From the NCBI RefSeq assembly GCF_945859705.1, contig NC_079135.1:125048551-125112550 (forward strand): a stretch of 64,000 bases of DNA, read 5' to 3'. The stretch is from Episyrphus balteatus. Lineage: Eukaryota > Arthropoda > Insecta > Diptera > Syrphidae. The position numbers and the translations under genes were made by a program. Below, piece after piece: positions 34,601 through 47,154 of this stretch. Below the pieces are notes generated by a model. That model did not search any database and was not told where the DNA came from. It was given only the letters and a program-made list of their open reading frames with translations. Each line of letters opens with the position of its first letter. The first letter of the stretch is position 1.

Positions 34601-37600
34601 CTTCTTGGGTTTTCAAGCTGGCTTCAGAACTCTGCTCGATCTTTGATTCGTTTTTATCGATGATTGAAAAAATGTTTGCTTTTTTTGTTGTGTCTGCCTT
34701 CGACACCGTGGAACTAAATTAACTATTTTACAAGCTTTTCCTGAAAGGAATCTCTACTAAAAACTTAAACATGCAAAAGCATTTCCTCGAAAAACTTTAA
34801 AAGCCATAAACGTTGTATGAAAACAATGTTTCAACAATAACAAGGAGAAGAAAAACGCATTTTAAAATAAGATGATGCCCACTCATAAATCTCATCTTCT
34901 TAAAACAATAAGATTTCTTCTTTCAACTAAACAAAATCGATTAAAAATGAAAAGAATCCATATATTAATTCTATGTGCCTACATCTTATTATTAAAAGAT
35001 TTTCTTAAAAAAGGAAATCATTTAAAATAAGTGTGGCAATCTTCTTAATATGTGGTAGTTGAAACAACTTAAGTAAATTTTTGCATTTTTATTGGACTTC
35101 AGCTTGCACATTATAGCAGCAAATTTCCGGTGTTTGAGTCAATGTAGAGATTTCGAGTAAACTAAGCCCCTGTCCATATTGTATTTTTGTTTTTTCGACA
35201 ATTAGGTAATCAAAATTAATTAAGTAAAACATTTTTTATTTTGTGATGGACAAGTCTCGAAATTCTAAAAGTCCAGATGGATTTTCACCATTTTTAGGTT
35301 GGACCGTTACTTTTGAAATAGGTACAGTAAACAATTTAATTGTTTTTTCGCTTTAGTGACAGGAATATATATGTTCAATGCAGCTGAAAATAACATTCAG
35401 TTTGTTGACGAAATTCAGTCACATTCACAAAAGCAAAAATTATACTTCACGTCAGTTAAAATTACCAGATAATCTAATTGCTGATAATACAAATATAAAA
35501 TCTAGTTACAGGTAACGAGAAAAAATTTGGCGAGAGATTTATAGAAATTTAGACTTGCTCTATTTGGTATCACAACTTATTGTATAAGAATCAAAAGAAA
35601 AATATTTAATTTTAAAAAAGTTTAAGTCTGTAAACTTTTGTATAAAAAAATGTTGCGCATACACCATAGTGACCATGTTAGTTGGAAGTGTTTAAATGAT
35701 TAAATAATTGCTGTGTAGTAATTGCAACCACCGATCTTAAAAAATATTTAATTTTAAATGATGTTTTTTTCGAAGGAATTAAAAGTAGGTACCTACAGGT
35801 ACTCATAGATTTTTCAACCAAATTTGTATCTAGGTGTAGAATTATAGACCTATAGTATTCTTCGTTAGTATCGGCATTTTACTGCACACTTAGTTTTATT
35901 ACTCAAACAGTATCCATACATTTTTACACATTACCTAATATTTCGTTAAAAGTTGGAACAGCTTTTTCTTTATAACAAAAAAAAACCCATTCAAATTCCT
36001 AGAAGAGAGCTTAGACAGAACCTTGAGTATCCTAAACACGGACACATCTTCAAGCAAGTTAAAGATAAACACTATATTCTATTTATATTCAAATTCATCA
36101 TCATCATCACCGCCCCTAAAGACAAAGCCTTAAAATCAATATTTTTCTTTTGGTTCCTCAATAGATAGATAGATACTTAATATGTATTAGACTCTCTTAT
36201 AGTCAAGGTTTAATAAATACCTATTCTATTGATGATGATTTGAATTTATCTTATTCACAAATCACACAAAGTACCCGATTCTCGTTTTGCAAAAAAAAAT
36301 CTTTTTTTCCAACACATGGCCGTTGTCAATAAAATTTGCATAAATACTCATATAGGTACCTAACAAGATTTGAGGTGAGAACCTATTTAGAGACATTTTT
36401 TTGTTTCGAAAATAAATCGAAACAAATATTTACCTAATAACAGGTGATTTGTATTCCAAAGTATTCACATGTTGTTAAGTGTAAGATAAATGCCATTTGA
36501 TTTTTTACAAAATAATTAAGTACCTACAACAAATTAACATGCAAGTGAAACAAAAAGATATGAAAACTTTTATTTTTTTTTTTTATTTTTGTCTGTTATC
36601 TTAAACAAAAACATACTTGCTAAAGGTAGCGAGACCTTATCTTCTACTAATCCGCAAACCTCAAATGAAAAAAAAAAAGTTGCTCACTAACCAAAAACGA
36701 GAACTTCCAGATTTTCGCGTATAAAACTTGAACTTGAAAACCATCAAAAGATAGATAAATTATATTGGCAGTCAAACAAGGTTCGTGATGTATACTTAAC
36801 TTTGCGACTTAATAAGTTATAAAAATATTTTTTTATTTTTTTTTTCTTATAATCTGCTTGTTTATCATTTAAATGTTAACGTGGTTTAAAAATGTATTTC
36901 AATCAATTATTTCTAAGCATTCTGAGCTCACAATACAAAAAAAAAACGTGCTTATTTGCCCTTGTTGCACTGATTTGAAAAATGTTCAAATTTTTGCAAT
37001 GAAATGCGAAATGTCAAACAGCTTGATTAGTATTCACCTGTTTTAAAGGTTTAGAAAAAAAAAATAAATTCGACAAAATTAAGATAGATTCAATTTGAAA
37101 CATTTAAAGAATTCAATTTCAAACTGTATTTCTCGATTTGAAAAAAAAACAACATTTATTTATATGGAAAAAAAAAACCTTACTGGATTTCGAGAACCAA
37201 AAGTATACAATAATAGTGTTATCTTTTGAACGAAATGTCAGCTGTTTTATTACCAGAAGAGCAAGACGCGTGTCTCATACATAATTAGAGCTTCTTAATT
37301 CAGTGAATCATCACTTTTGATTATACGATTATCATTATTTAACATTTACAAATAAAAAGAAAAAGTTAGAACATCAATGAGTCTCTACACTAAAGAATAA
37401 ATTAAGAATAAATTTTAATATCTTGATATTTGAATTTTAATAGCCAAAAAAAAAAAAACAAAACTAAATTGTTTACATAACATTTTAGAAAAAAAAATCT
37501 TAATTAGTTTATTGTTTTCAAGTCTATCTTCAAAAAAATTAAGTTGATATATGAATAATGTGACGCAAGTTAAATATTAAGTTATTTTGTTTATTTATTC

Positions 37601-38230
37601 AATTGCCCAAAAAATTTCCTACTGAATAAAAACATAAATAAGTTTTAATGGGAGGGAATTTATCATGAAAAGAATTTTTTGAACCTTTGTAAGTCAAAAC
37701 AGACAATTTTTCTTTTAACATTACAATCTAAAATTTGATTAGTGCTTTTTTTTAATTTAAAAAGAAATGCAATACATTATAAAATTTAAAAAAAGCAAAT
37801 TTATAAATATGTCGTTTTAAAATCTTGCATTTAATTTCTTGCATAACAAATAATTTTTTTAGAAAAAAAATTGTTTTTTGGAAAAATCGATTTTCAGCCA
37901 ACGTCGTCATCTTGAATTAAACGAAAAACTTATTTTAATGAATAACTCGGCCATTGACAAAATTAATTTAAGATTTATTTTATACAACTTTTATCTTAAT
38001 AATTATTTTCTCTATGATCCATAATTTTCGAGTCAATTTGAAAATACTCTTCCCTTACTCCACTTAAACGTTATACCCTCTTTGAATATACATAGATTTT
38101 AAAATCAACGCATTATGAGGGTGTTTTTATATGTTTTCGGGGATGATAAATCTAGCTGCGATGATAGTCATCGAGTATTTCTATAATTTTATAAACAAAA
38201 AAGCACTATCTTAATATCGATAAGTGTTAT
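31656..38230. other. Gene-poor DNA with one more complex patch
   Basis: No supported gene. 32930-33860 is less AT-rich and lower in homopolymers than its surroundings, with TGACTGACAAAGTCAGCCA near 33290; such patches can be conserved regulatory DNA, but nothing specific is identified. A short interspersed repeat is at 35612-35735. Confidence 0.45.
35612..35735 (+). repeat. Short interspersed repeat with GTATACGCCATAGTG-like core
   Basis: AAGTTTAAGTCTGTAAAC then TGTTGCGCATACACCATAGT and GACC, followed by GTGTTTAAATGATTAAAT. A close copy lies at 39040-39165; weaker copies with the same core are at 4030, 26050, 51670 and 53450. Confidence 0.6.
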
Positions 38231-38779
38231 AAAAATAAAATGCACGACTGGGGTCGCACGTACTTGCTCTTGCAGTTCAAAGCACTTTTATGTTAGTTTT
38301 CTTGTAGATTTTACGAGCTGCCTCTAAAATAAATTTTAAAGAAATTTTGTTGATGTTGGGGAAGAGCCGACATTTAGACTAAATTTTTTCATATAAAAAA
38401 AATTTTTTTTTGTATTTGACTTTTTTGAGAAAAAATAAAAATGCAATTTTATTACCATTGCTTTAAATATTACGTATACAAAGTTTAATCAAAATCGTTA
38501 GAGCCGTTTTCGAGAAATTAGCAATATCGTATTTTTTTGTATGGGAGGTACACTTTCTAAACGAGATATAAAAAAACAAAAAAAAACCAACTTTCAGAAT
38601 TCTATAAAAATCATCTGTACCAAATTTGAAGCAAATCCGTCCACCCGTTTAGGCTGTGGAAATGTGTACAGATGGACGCACGGACAGAATTGCGAGACCC
38701 ACTTTTTCGGAGTTCTCCATCATCGTAATGTTGGTTTTGATTAAAACCTCAATACTTGCCCTATAGAGCAAGTAAAAAT
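38231..38779 (-). repeat. Mini-me-like repeat, short subfamily
   Basis: Shares the GTGCGACCCCAGTCGTGCA end and the CCGTTTAGGCTGTGG core, but is only about 550 bp. The GTCY array is reduced to an interrupted vestige (GTCCGTGCGTCCATCTGT on the minus strand, near 38675). Confidence 0.75.
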
Positions 38780-39039
38780 CGAGTTGGTAAACATTTTAAC
38801 TGATGGAACAATGCATTTCGAATTGAATCAAAACAAACACCTCATTGTCTCATTTTTTAAATTGATTTTAACTATTAACTCTTTACTTTAATGCTCCCAA
38901 AGAAGTTTTGATTCCGATTATATGGTCCTCTTCTTCCCAGCCTAATAAGTAAAACTTCCACCGACAACTTTTAAATTTAAATGACCCATATAATGATCTA
39001 TAAAGTTCAACTGATTTTATTATTTGTTCACTCAAAGAA

Positions 39040-39165
39040 AAAAGTTTAAGTCTGCAATTATTTGTAAAAAAAAAAGATGTTGCGCATACACCACAGTGAC
39101 CAATTAAGTTTAAAGTGTTTAAATGATAAAATTATTGCTGTGTAGCAATTTCAAACCGCCAATTT
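39040..39165 (+). repeat. Short interspersed repeat, second close copy
   Basis: AAGTTTAAGTCTGCAATT, TGTTGCGCATACACCACAGT, GTGTTTAAATGATAAAAT and TTGCTGTGTAGCAATT match 35612-35735 throughout. Confidence 0.6.
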
Positions 39166-42100
39166 TGTAACTGAAAACTCAATTTTATATTTCATTTAAA
39201 CCGATAGTAAATAGAAGAAGTAGTCCAGAGCTTATTATAGCTTAAGAGTGCCCAACTCATATCTTGTCATAAGAAAAAAAATCTATAACCTATTAAATAA
39301 CTACAAACAAGATTTATTATTTTAACTCCGGTGAATATGTGACGTATGTAACTGTATGTAACGTACGTGACAGATAAGTAAAAACATGAAGGAAGTATTT
39401 ATATGTTATGACTTTTTTCTTATTTTAAACATTTAAAAATACATTATGTATATATTGAAAATGCTTGTATATACATACAACAAAAGACTTATAAATAAGG
39501 TTCAAAACAAATTTGATTAGACCTTAATTTTGTAGTCACATTTTAATTATTTATTTATTGATTTTCAATATTATCTACAATTTTTGCAACTTAATCTATT
39601 AAATTTGTAGCATTGTTGCTATCCAAATACGTAATACTATATAATCAGAGGCACGTCTTGGCCCAGATAATATTTTTAACTACTAATCAAGCAATGTCAT
39701 AAATTGTGCTCAATATTAGTTATCAATATAAAATCTTTGGGGTTTCCCTTTAATTTGACACAATGTGATGATTGATTGGTGGTAAACCCTTGAGGTCTAA
39801 AAATGGCACAGGTACGTAAAATGCAAAAGATACTTTAAAAGCAGACAATTTGTCTGCTCTCTTACCAGCCGAGCCGCTTAAAACAATTTTGTTTTCATAC
39901 AGTCATAAACAAATTTACTTATAATACAAATGTCGATATACGTTAATTAATAAAATACATAAATGTAAATATGTATGTAGTTTTTGTTTCAAATGATACA
40001 ATGTGTTAATACATTTTGTAATTCGGCTCTAACTTAACTTTGCTTTATTTGATTTGTTAATGCAATATTGGATATGGTTGCTTGCACTTCTATCCTGTAA
40101 TACTCATTTAACTATTTTATTGATTTTGAATGGATTGTTTAAAAATAGCAAACGAGTCAATTATTTCTTGAAAATTGACAACAAAGTAATTAGATGTGCA
40201 AATTTTGTGTACCTTTTTGTTTAATATTGCTCACCAAAAATAACAATTAATAATAATAATTGTATTTTTATTTTTAACAGCAACAACAGGGATGAGCATT
40301 TACTACATTATATTTTTTTTTTTTTTAATAATGTGAAATTTTATTTTATTTTCATTATCTTAAATACTTTAATCTTATAATTAAAAGAAAAAAAAAGCTT
40401 AACAAACTCCTTTTGATTAACATTGTAAAAAAAATCTGCAAGGTGTAAATCAAATCTCCATATTTTTCCGTTTAACTAACAATTATAATTGTTTTAACTT
40501 CTAAATAATTCAAAAAAGATAAAGCAGAAAGTTGAAGTATTACCTTAACAGGTTCTACTTATACATAATTTAATGTTGACCCTTAACCTCCTCTGCAATC
40601 AGATCCACATCGAACTAAGTAACTAGTCGATTAAATCTGTTGAGTTGTCATTATTTGCATATTTTTGCACAGGCATGATTGAAAGCCTTGTTAAGTTTAT
40701 TATAATTGTTTTAATCAGTAAATACCTGTTTAGAGATAATAACAAAAATATAAAAAAAATATAATTTACAATCTAGTTGATACATAAGTATTCACCACTC
40801 ACAAATGACACCCTATCCACTTTTCTTTGTATGCTAAATTCAAAATCACTTTTTGAATCGAATTATAAAAGAGGATGTTCATTTGTTTCAAAAAAACAAA
40901 TTAATTACAATCCAAACCAGTTTTTCTGCAAACCAATCCTGAAGATATGCGATATAAAAGCGAAATTCTTTTTATATTCGAGGCAAAGTTTTGATTTTTT
41001 GACTGATCTGTCCGTCCACTGCGCTGAAAAATTGCTTTCTCGTAAAAGAAATAAATGATGGGGATGATAATTACAAGAAAATTAGCTTTCTAGTTGTTAT
41101 TTTATCCGTTCCAGAATATTTTTGCATTTCTGCTAAATTTTTTTTTTTTTTTTTTTTTTAAATCCATTGGTGCATTTTTGTGAAAACGGCAACTCTGGTC
41201 GGCCTTCATTTTTTTTTTTATATATTCATATTTAACTCGAAAACCAAGCCTAACTTCAGAATGATTTAAAGATACTTTTTTATTGTAAATTAAAATTTCT
41301 GTCGAAATTAGTTGGTTAAAAAATTTTAAAATTTTGTTTGGACTAAAATTCTAACCGTAAATCAATGAAAAATAAGTTAGAAAATTGAGGATTTTATTTT
41401 TTTTACTAAAACACTTGCTATTTGGTGTGTGAGCATAGTACGTTAGAAATTTGTAATAATTAAATAGATCAGAGGTCAAATCCTTTGGTATTATGCACCG
41501 TTTCAATCTTTATAAAAAAAAAACGATAGAAGTGTAATCCATTAAAAATCTGCTGTTTTTCTTTATTTTTGACTTTTTTGGTTGAGAACAACTTTTTAAA
41601 ATGCAATAAAAAGTTTATAATCGATAAGTTTTGGACTTTTGATCTGGAGAGATTGAATATATGTAAACTAACAAAAAAAAAAAAAAATAATTCCGTCCTT
41701 TTTACCTTGTTACCAATTTGATGTAGGTACCTATGTGTAATTTTATAAATACGGAAAAAATGGATAGACCAACTGCCGTTATAAGACTTTCTTTATTATT
41801 TAAATGGCCTCAAAAATTAACAACTACTCTTGTAAAATCAAAGATCAACAAAAAGTTTCTCTTGAAGAACAAAAAAAACACGCCACTGAGTTTTAAATTA
41901 AACTTTTTTGGCAAATTGTAGTTAAAAATTGAACTGTATTGATTTATGAAGATAAAAAAAAACAAAGTTTGTAGCTTCGAAAGAACTGTGGTAACAGCTT
42001 TGTGGTTCGCGAAAAGCCACAAAAATGTTTGGAGTTCTTTCAGCTTTTAGCTTTTAAAATGTAAAAGATACATGTTATGAAAAAAGTTTCTAGGAACCCA

Positions 42101-42403
42101 TTAAAGAAAAGAAAATTCTAGTAAAATTTGAGCAAAGCCAGTGCTCTGTGGTAGGGCCTTTGTTTTTTTAGGGTTTTGCGAAAATCAAGTTCCTAAGTGG
42201 AAAAACTATTACAAAATAATAAAAAAAAAATCACCTAATTTTTGAAAAAATTTATTTTGAGACTAGATGGTCCCCCAGGCTGGTTATTTTTTTTTTCTCA
42301 TTTGAAATAGGTATATGTTGACTTATGAGGTCCTTTTTTAGATGTAGCTTTAAAGGAAAAAAGTTTGATTAGGTTCTTAAAAAGATATAAACTATATTAA
42401 TTT

Positions 42404-42526
42404 GGCCAGAGTTTCTGTCAGGACATGCATGCTTTTTTTGGATTTTATTTAAACAAACAAGAAAAAATATGAAAAACTATAAATAAAACCCGAAGAAGCA
42501 TGGATATCCTGACTGAAACTCTGGCC
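42404..42526. repeat. Small hairpin, about 50-bp arms
   Basis: GGCCAGAGTTTCTGTCAGGA at the left and its near complement TCCTGACTGAAACTCTGGCC at the right, with GCATG and TTTATTTA matching further in. Total 123 bp with a short loop. Likely a small MITE or a miRNA-like hairpin; no evidence of expression. Confidence 0.7.
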
Positions 42527-43640
42527 CTAAAAAAATGGTTTAAACCTTAAATGTTATTAAGATATCATTCCTATTCTCCATTTCTGCTAATTAGGCGTTC
42601 ACAAAAAGATTTTTTTTCAATCATGAACTTTTTTTAAGCAGTTATCATGTTCATGCCAAACATTACAGATATGTATGTACAAATTGTACATTAGGGTGTC
42701 CCTTATTTTGAACAAGGCTTAATTTTAAAACGTATACTGGCTCAAAAGATTCTAAATAAATTTTTAAAAAATATTTCCAAAGTTTCAAATCTCTATCGTT
42801 ACATTATTTACCCGTGCTGAAGTAATTTTCAATATTTCCATACAAAATATCGATAAATTACAGGTAAAAGTAGCAGAACTGTAAAAGTTGATAGAAAATT
42901 TTACATACGAGTATTTGCAAATATCTTAAGCACTAAAAGTGTGCAAAAAAAAATATTGTTAATTTTTTTAACTGGTTAAACATTAACCATCTAAAAACAA
43001 CCATCATTTCATTCTTTCCACGATATTGACCGTTGTCTTATAATGGCTATCTAAACATCATTTTTTCGTGCACTCCTTTCAGTTCTCTAAACATTTGCAA
43101 ATTTTGAAAATTTTCTATCAACTTTTCATCCACATTTTTCAAAATAATTTCAATATATACCGAACTTATTTTGAACGGACTACGAGGAAAATTGAATTTC
43201 TTTCAAGTTTTCAAGTTGTTAATCATCAATCAAAGTATAAAATGAGAAAAATTTTAAAAGAAAACTTATTCTTTAAAGACCTGAAATGATATAATCATAA
43301 AAAAGACCAATATTAGGTCTTATTTCCCTTTATCAGAGAGAACTTAATACCATTGGCCTTTTTTTCTTAAAATAAATAAGTAAATACATTTTCTTAAAAT
43401 AAATTTCACTTTATGAAAGTGAAACAAAGCCAACTTTTAAAAATACGCCTTATTTCACTTTTCATATGTGAAATATGGAATTATTATTCTTGGCCCTATT
43501 TCAGGGCACCATAGCATAGATCAAATTTTAACCGATATTAATACGAAAACCGTATAGTAAATCAAAACATTAGAAAATTTACATATTTATATTGAATCAT
43601 ATTTATTTTATTTATGTATGTTTTAATAAAAATAAACACA

Positions 43641-45112
43641 TTTCCTAATAGTAGAGTAACTAAAGCAAATTATTAGGGAACCCGGCCGAACAGCTCTGAT
43701 TTTGACGATTTTTTTTTTTTCAAACGTAGGTAATTAAAAATACTTTAAAGTCTATAGATTAAAAATTGCCGGTGTTGCCGTATTGTTTTTTAAAATTAAA
43801 ATTAAATTTTTTTTTAACAAAACCATTTTTTTTTTTGCTTAAATTTCATAAAACAAATTATAGCAAAATATATAAAAGGCTGTAAGGGACAATCTTCCAT
43901 CGTTTAAGCGATAAATGCAATTTTCTAACATTCTGACCTCAAACACAAAAAAATTATTTTAAAAACAACGGCAACACCTACAATATTTTAAAATACATTT
44001 TTAAAAAGCCAGAAGCTCATTCTTATCTCTTAAATTTAAATCCACTAAATTTAATCAAGACTTTTTGAAAAAATGGTCCTCAAACTCAGAATTAAAAAAA
44101 AAATGTTATTAGAAATATTTAAAATGACTTTTTTCCAAACTTTTTCTAATAAAATATGAATTTATTTAAAATAAATTTTTGGCCATAAATATTATCAGTT
44201 GAATTTCGAAGCAAAAAAGGTAAAATATATCACACTTTTGAAAAAAACATGAAAAATTACTTCAATTTCAATGTTTTTTTTTTTTATTAAAACTGAATTT
44301 TTGCATTGAAATAATTATTTTCTCAAAGACTGTGGTAAATAGGAACTTTAAATTTTTGCTATTTAACTTTCAACAGTAAGGGTTATTAAATGAATAAAAA
44401 ATAATTTTATAATTAGATGTTGAACTTTAAAAAAAAAATAAGTTACATTTTTTTTCAAAACTTTTATTAAAAAAAGTTCTTCGAAAATGAAATACTTTTT
44501 AATTTTTTTCATAAACCGTAATACATATTGACATTTCCTTTTATAATTTGAAATCATAATAAATGCGGCCAAAAAATTTGAAAATAAATGCATTTTATAT
44601 TACGACCAAGTTTAAAAAACGACATGTTAAAATTTTTTCAATAATTTTTTTTTTTTTCAAAAATCTGTTCATTCAATGAACTTAATTTTAATTTTACAAT
44701 TTTACATTACATATGACTAAGCTTTTAGCTTTTAAAAAATGTATATTTGAATATTGTAGGTGCTGCCGTTGTGTTCAAATATTTTTTTTTGTGTTTGAAG
44801 TCAATTAATAATTAATAAATTATCGCTTGAACTATGGAAGATTGTCCCTCACTCCCATATATTTTATTTTCTTGATTTTCTTAGACAATCTTTTGGCACC
44901 AATTAATTTATGAAATTTAAGAAAGATTTTTGAAAAAAATTTGTTTTTGTTCATAAAAATCTTCAATTAAATTTAAAAATCAAAACGGCAACACCGGCAA
45001 TTTTTAATCTATAGACTTTAAAGTATTTTTAATTCATCAAAATCTAAGCTGTTCGGCCGGGTTCCCTAATATTGCCAATTTTTGAGCTTTAGTTACTCCA
45101 CTCTCCACTATA
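43641..45112. mobile_element. Giant foldback element, about 1.47 kb, arms about 700 bp
   Basis: Nearly the whole block is one imperfect inverted repeat. Outer arms: AGTAACTAAAGC (43656) with its complement GCTTTAGTTACT (45086). Inner: GGGAACCCGGCCGAACAGCT (43676) with AGCTGTTCGGCCGGGTTCCC (45046-45065). Further in: GGGACAATCTTCCAT (43890) with ATGGAAGATTGTCCC near 44835. CGGCAACACC occurs four times, twice per arm (43771, 43969, 44759 as CGGCAGCACC, 44986). The central spacer is about 44280-44400. No ORF of note. A TSD is not unambiguous (AT-rich flanks allow TA or ATT). Confidence 0.8.
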
Positions 45113-45430
45113 ATGTGTAAATTATATTTATAAATTAATTACTTTTGTAAATTCTCATATTTTTATTCTTCTTTAATTACATAATGTTATTTTATTGTAC
45201 TCTTATTTATGCTATAAAAATCATTTATTTTGAATTTTTTTATATTTTTTTCATAAATGGGCCACCCCACCCGAATAATACCTACAATTTAACTTTTATT
45301 TGTCTAGTTGTGATAATAACTCTATTTTTATTTTTTATAAAAATACCATTGTCACTTGCATTTCTTAATCTTATATTTGTAAAGTTTACTGAAAATTGTT
45401 ACCTTCTTAATTTTAGGAAATAGGTAGGTA

Positions 45431-45437
<7 letters not shown>

Positions 45438-45461
<24 letters not shown>

Positions 45462-45466
45462 AACTA
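45438..45466. repeat. Microsatellite (AAACT)n
   Basis: Five to six units of AAACT following GGTAGGTAAAT. Simple repeat only. Confidence 0.85.
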
Positions 45467-45831
45467 AATTTTAGTGTGTTTTTGTTTATTCTCTCGTGCA
45501 ATAGTGAATAAACAAACGATTCAGAAAAGGGTTTAATATATAGCTAATTATCTCTCCATAACAAGCAAATTAGTTGATAAAGTCTATAAACATCAAAATC
45601 AAAAATTTTATTTTTTTGCTAATTTCCAATTTCGCATCAAAAAAGATTACGAAACTTAATTAAAACTAAATCATGTAATTATTTGTTCTATATTTAGTTT
45701 CTGATTTACAAAAAAAAACTTCTTTATCTTTCTTATTCCGATTCGATTTAATGACCTAATTGCCTTGTCCCACTAATAATCACAAAAATCAAAACATCAA
45801 ACTCACAGACATCCATCACTAACTAACTCAC

Positions 45832-46180
45832 CAGTAAGTTATTCTTCCGCGTAAAAACGTTCTGTTTCCGCAATTCGTGCTTCAGCAATTTTCCCAAAAA
45901 CAAAAAAAGCCAATCTTTTCGGAAGGTTTCTATTTTTTTTTGTTTATTTGTTATGATTTTTTTTTTTTTTCTTTGCCAAATAAAATATTAATCTTGCATA
46001 AGTTAACACTTTTATTTTCAATCACATTCGATCACTTATTCATTAATTCCACGATCGATCGTTTTTTGTCATATACACTCTTTTTTTTCGTGGTGTGACT
46101 TTCAGACACTTTTTCTTTCACTTAAATTTTATTTTAAAAAAATTTAATTATTTTTTTTTTTTGCTCTATCAACTAGTTTG
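45832..46180 (-). other. Candidate untranslated first exon (possibly of ABCA)
   Basis: On the minus strand this stretch reads like a dipteran leader (GTGATCGAATGTGATTGAAA, then ATAAAAGTGTTAAC; no long ORF) and ends at a strong donor, CTTACTG|GTGAGTTAG, at 45832/45831. A TATAAATTT on the same strand is at 46210-46202. The next acceptor with a matching role on this strand that I recognise is ABCA's at 22722. A plus-strand GTAAGT donor overlaps the same site, so orientation is not certain. Confidence 0.4.
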
Positions 46181-46202
46181 TATGAAACATATATAAAAAT
46201 AA

Positions 46203-46278
46203 AATTTATAGTGAAAACGACATTATTTCAATCTAAATTTGGTATGGACGTCACGTGGGAATGCGGACAGTATAAAAA
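46203..46278. promoter_or_regulatory. Candidate divergent promoter: two outward TATA boxes around a CRE/E-box
   Basis: Minus-strand TATAAATT at 46210-46203 and plus-strand TATAAAAA at 46271-46278 flank GGACGTCACGTGGG (46247-46260). That motif merges a cAMP-response-type GACGTCA with a CACGTG E-box. Downstream on each side are leader-like, ORF-poor sequences. Motif presence is direct; promoter function is inference. Confidence 0.4.
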
Positions 46279-47154
46279 GAAGTGCAATTGTTGTAAATTT
46301 TATGTGTGAAAGACAACAAAAAATTGAATACACACTACCAATTTTTAAAACCATCGCGCCAACAAATGCGCGCAATAGCGCAAATGTAAACAAAAAATTG
46401 CTTTAGCTTGCCTTCCAGTGAGCATAAAAGACCAACGAATAAATGGGCCTAGCAAAGCATAGCGCAAAAGAAGAAATTCAATACGCAACAAATGCACCGA
46501 GGAAATCACTTTCCAATGGAATACAATTTGTATTCTAAGCTCGCGCCGATATTCGTGCAGAAGAAGTTGTGACAAACAAACAAAAGACTAGCGAAGGTTT
46601 TTCAAGCCCCCACAACAAGTCTGAAATGGGTAGGAAATTATTTAACAATTTTATGGAAAGATTTTTAAATTTATGGCAAAAAGATTGGAGCCATCCTGTT
46701 TTAACGAGAGAGACCGGTCGCTGGACGACACACAGATGAACATTCCTGTGCGTTTAGTTGAAGACCTTTCAAGACTGGTTTTACCAGATCTCTAAAGATC
46801 CTCGTGGAATTTTTTTTTTCTACCTTTCAGAACTTTTATTATATTTCTACTTTTTCATACAGAAACAAGCTCAATAAAAATGATCAGCAACAAGGTAATT
46901 ATTTTAGCGATAAGTAGTAAAAAAAAGTTAAAAGGTTTTAACAAGATCTAGGTACCTTTTAAAAAGGTCAATCAAAGTGTCAAACTTTGATGATAAACTC
47001 TTCCTAATAGATTACAATTTTTTATATTCTCAAAACTAAAAAACAGCTTATCAGGAACTAACACTTCTCGGTTATAGAAAAGAATGCACTTTGTTTGTTT
47101 AAACAAAAATTTCAACAGAGAGAGAGAGAGAGAAAAACAACAAGCCAATCAAAA

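Larger units (their letters stand above)
38780..43640. other. Gene-poor DNA
   Basis: Short interspersed repeat at 39040-39165 and a small hairpin at 42404-42526. TTAGGGTGTCCCTTATTTTG near 42692 resembles TTAGGGTGGTCCATTTTTTT near 53715, perhaps another repeat end. No gene. Confidence 0.45.

Noticed and set aside
45184..45423. 79-aa hydrophobic ORF
   Set aside because: AT-rich translation giving F/I/L/Y; no flanking gene signals.
46345..46575. 76-aa minus-strand ORF near the divergent promoter
   Set aside because: Overlaps the leader-like plus-strand sequence; composition not distinctive; no splice support.
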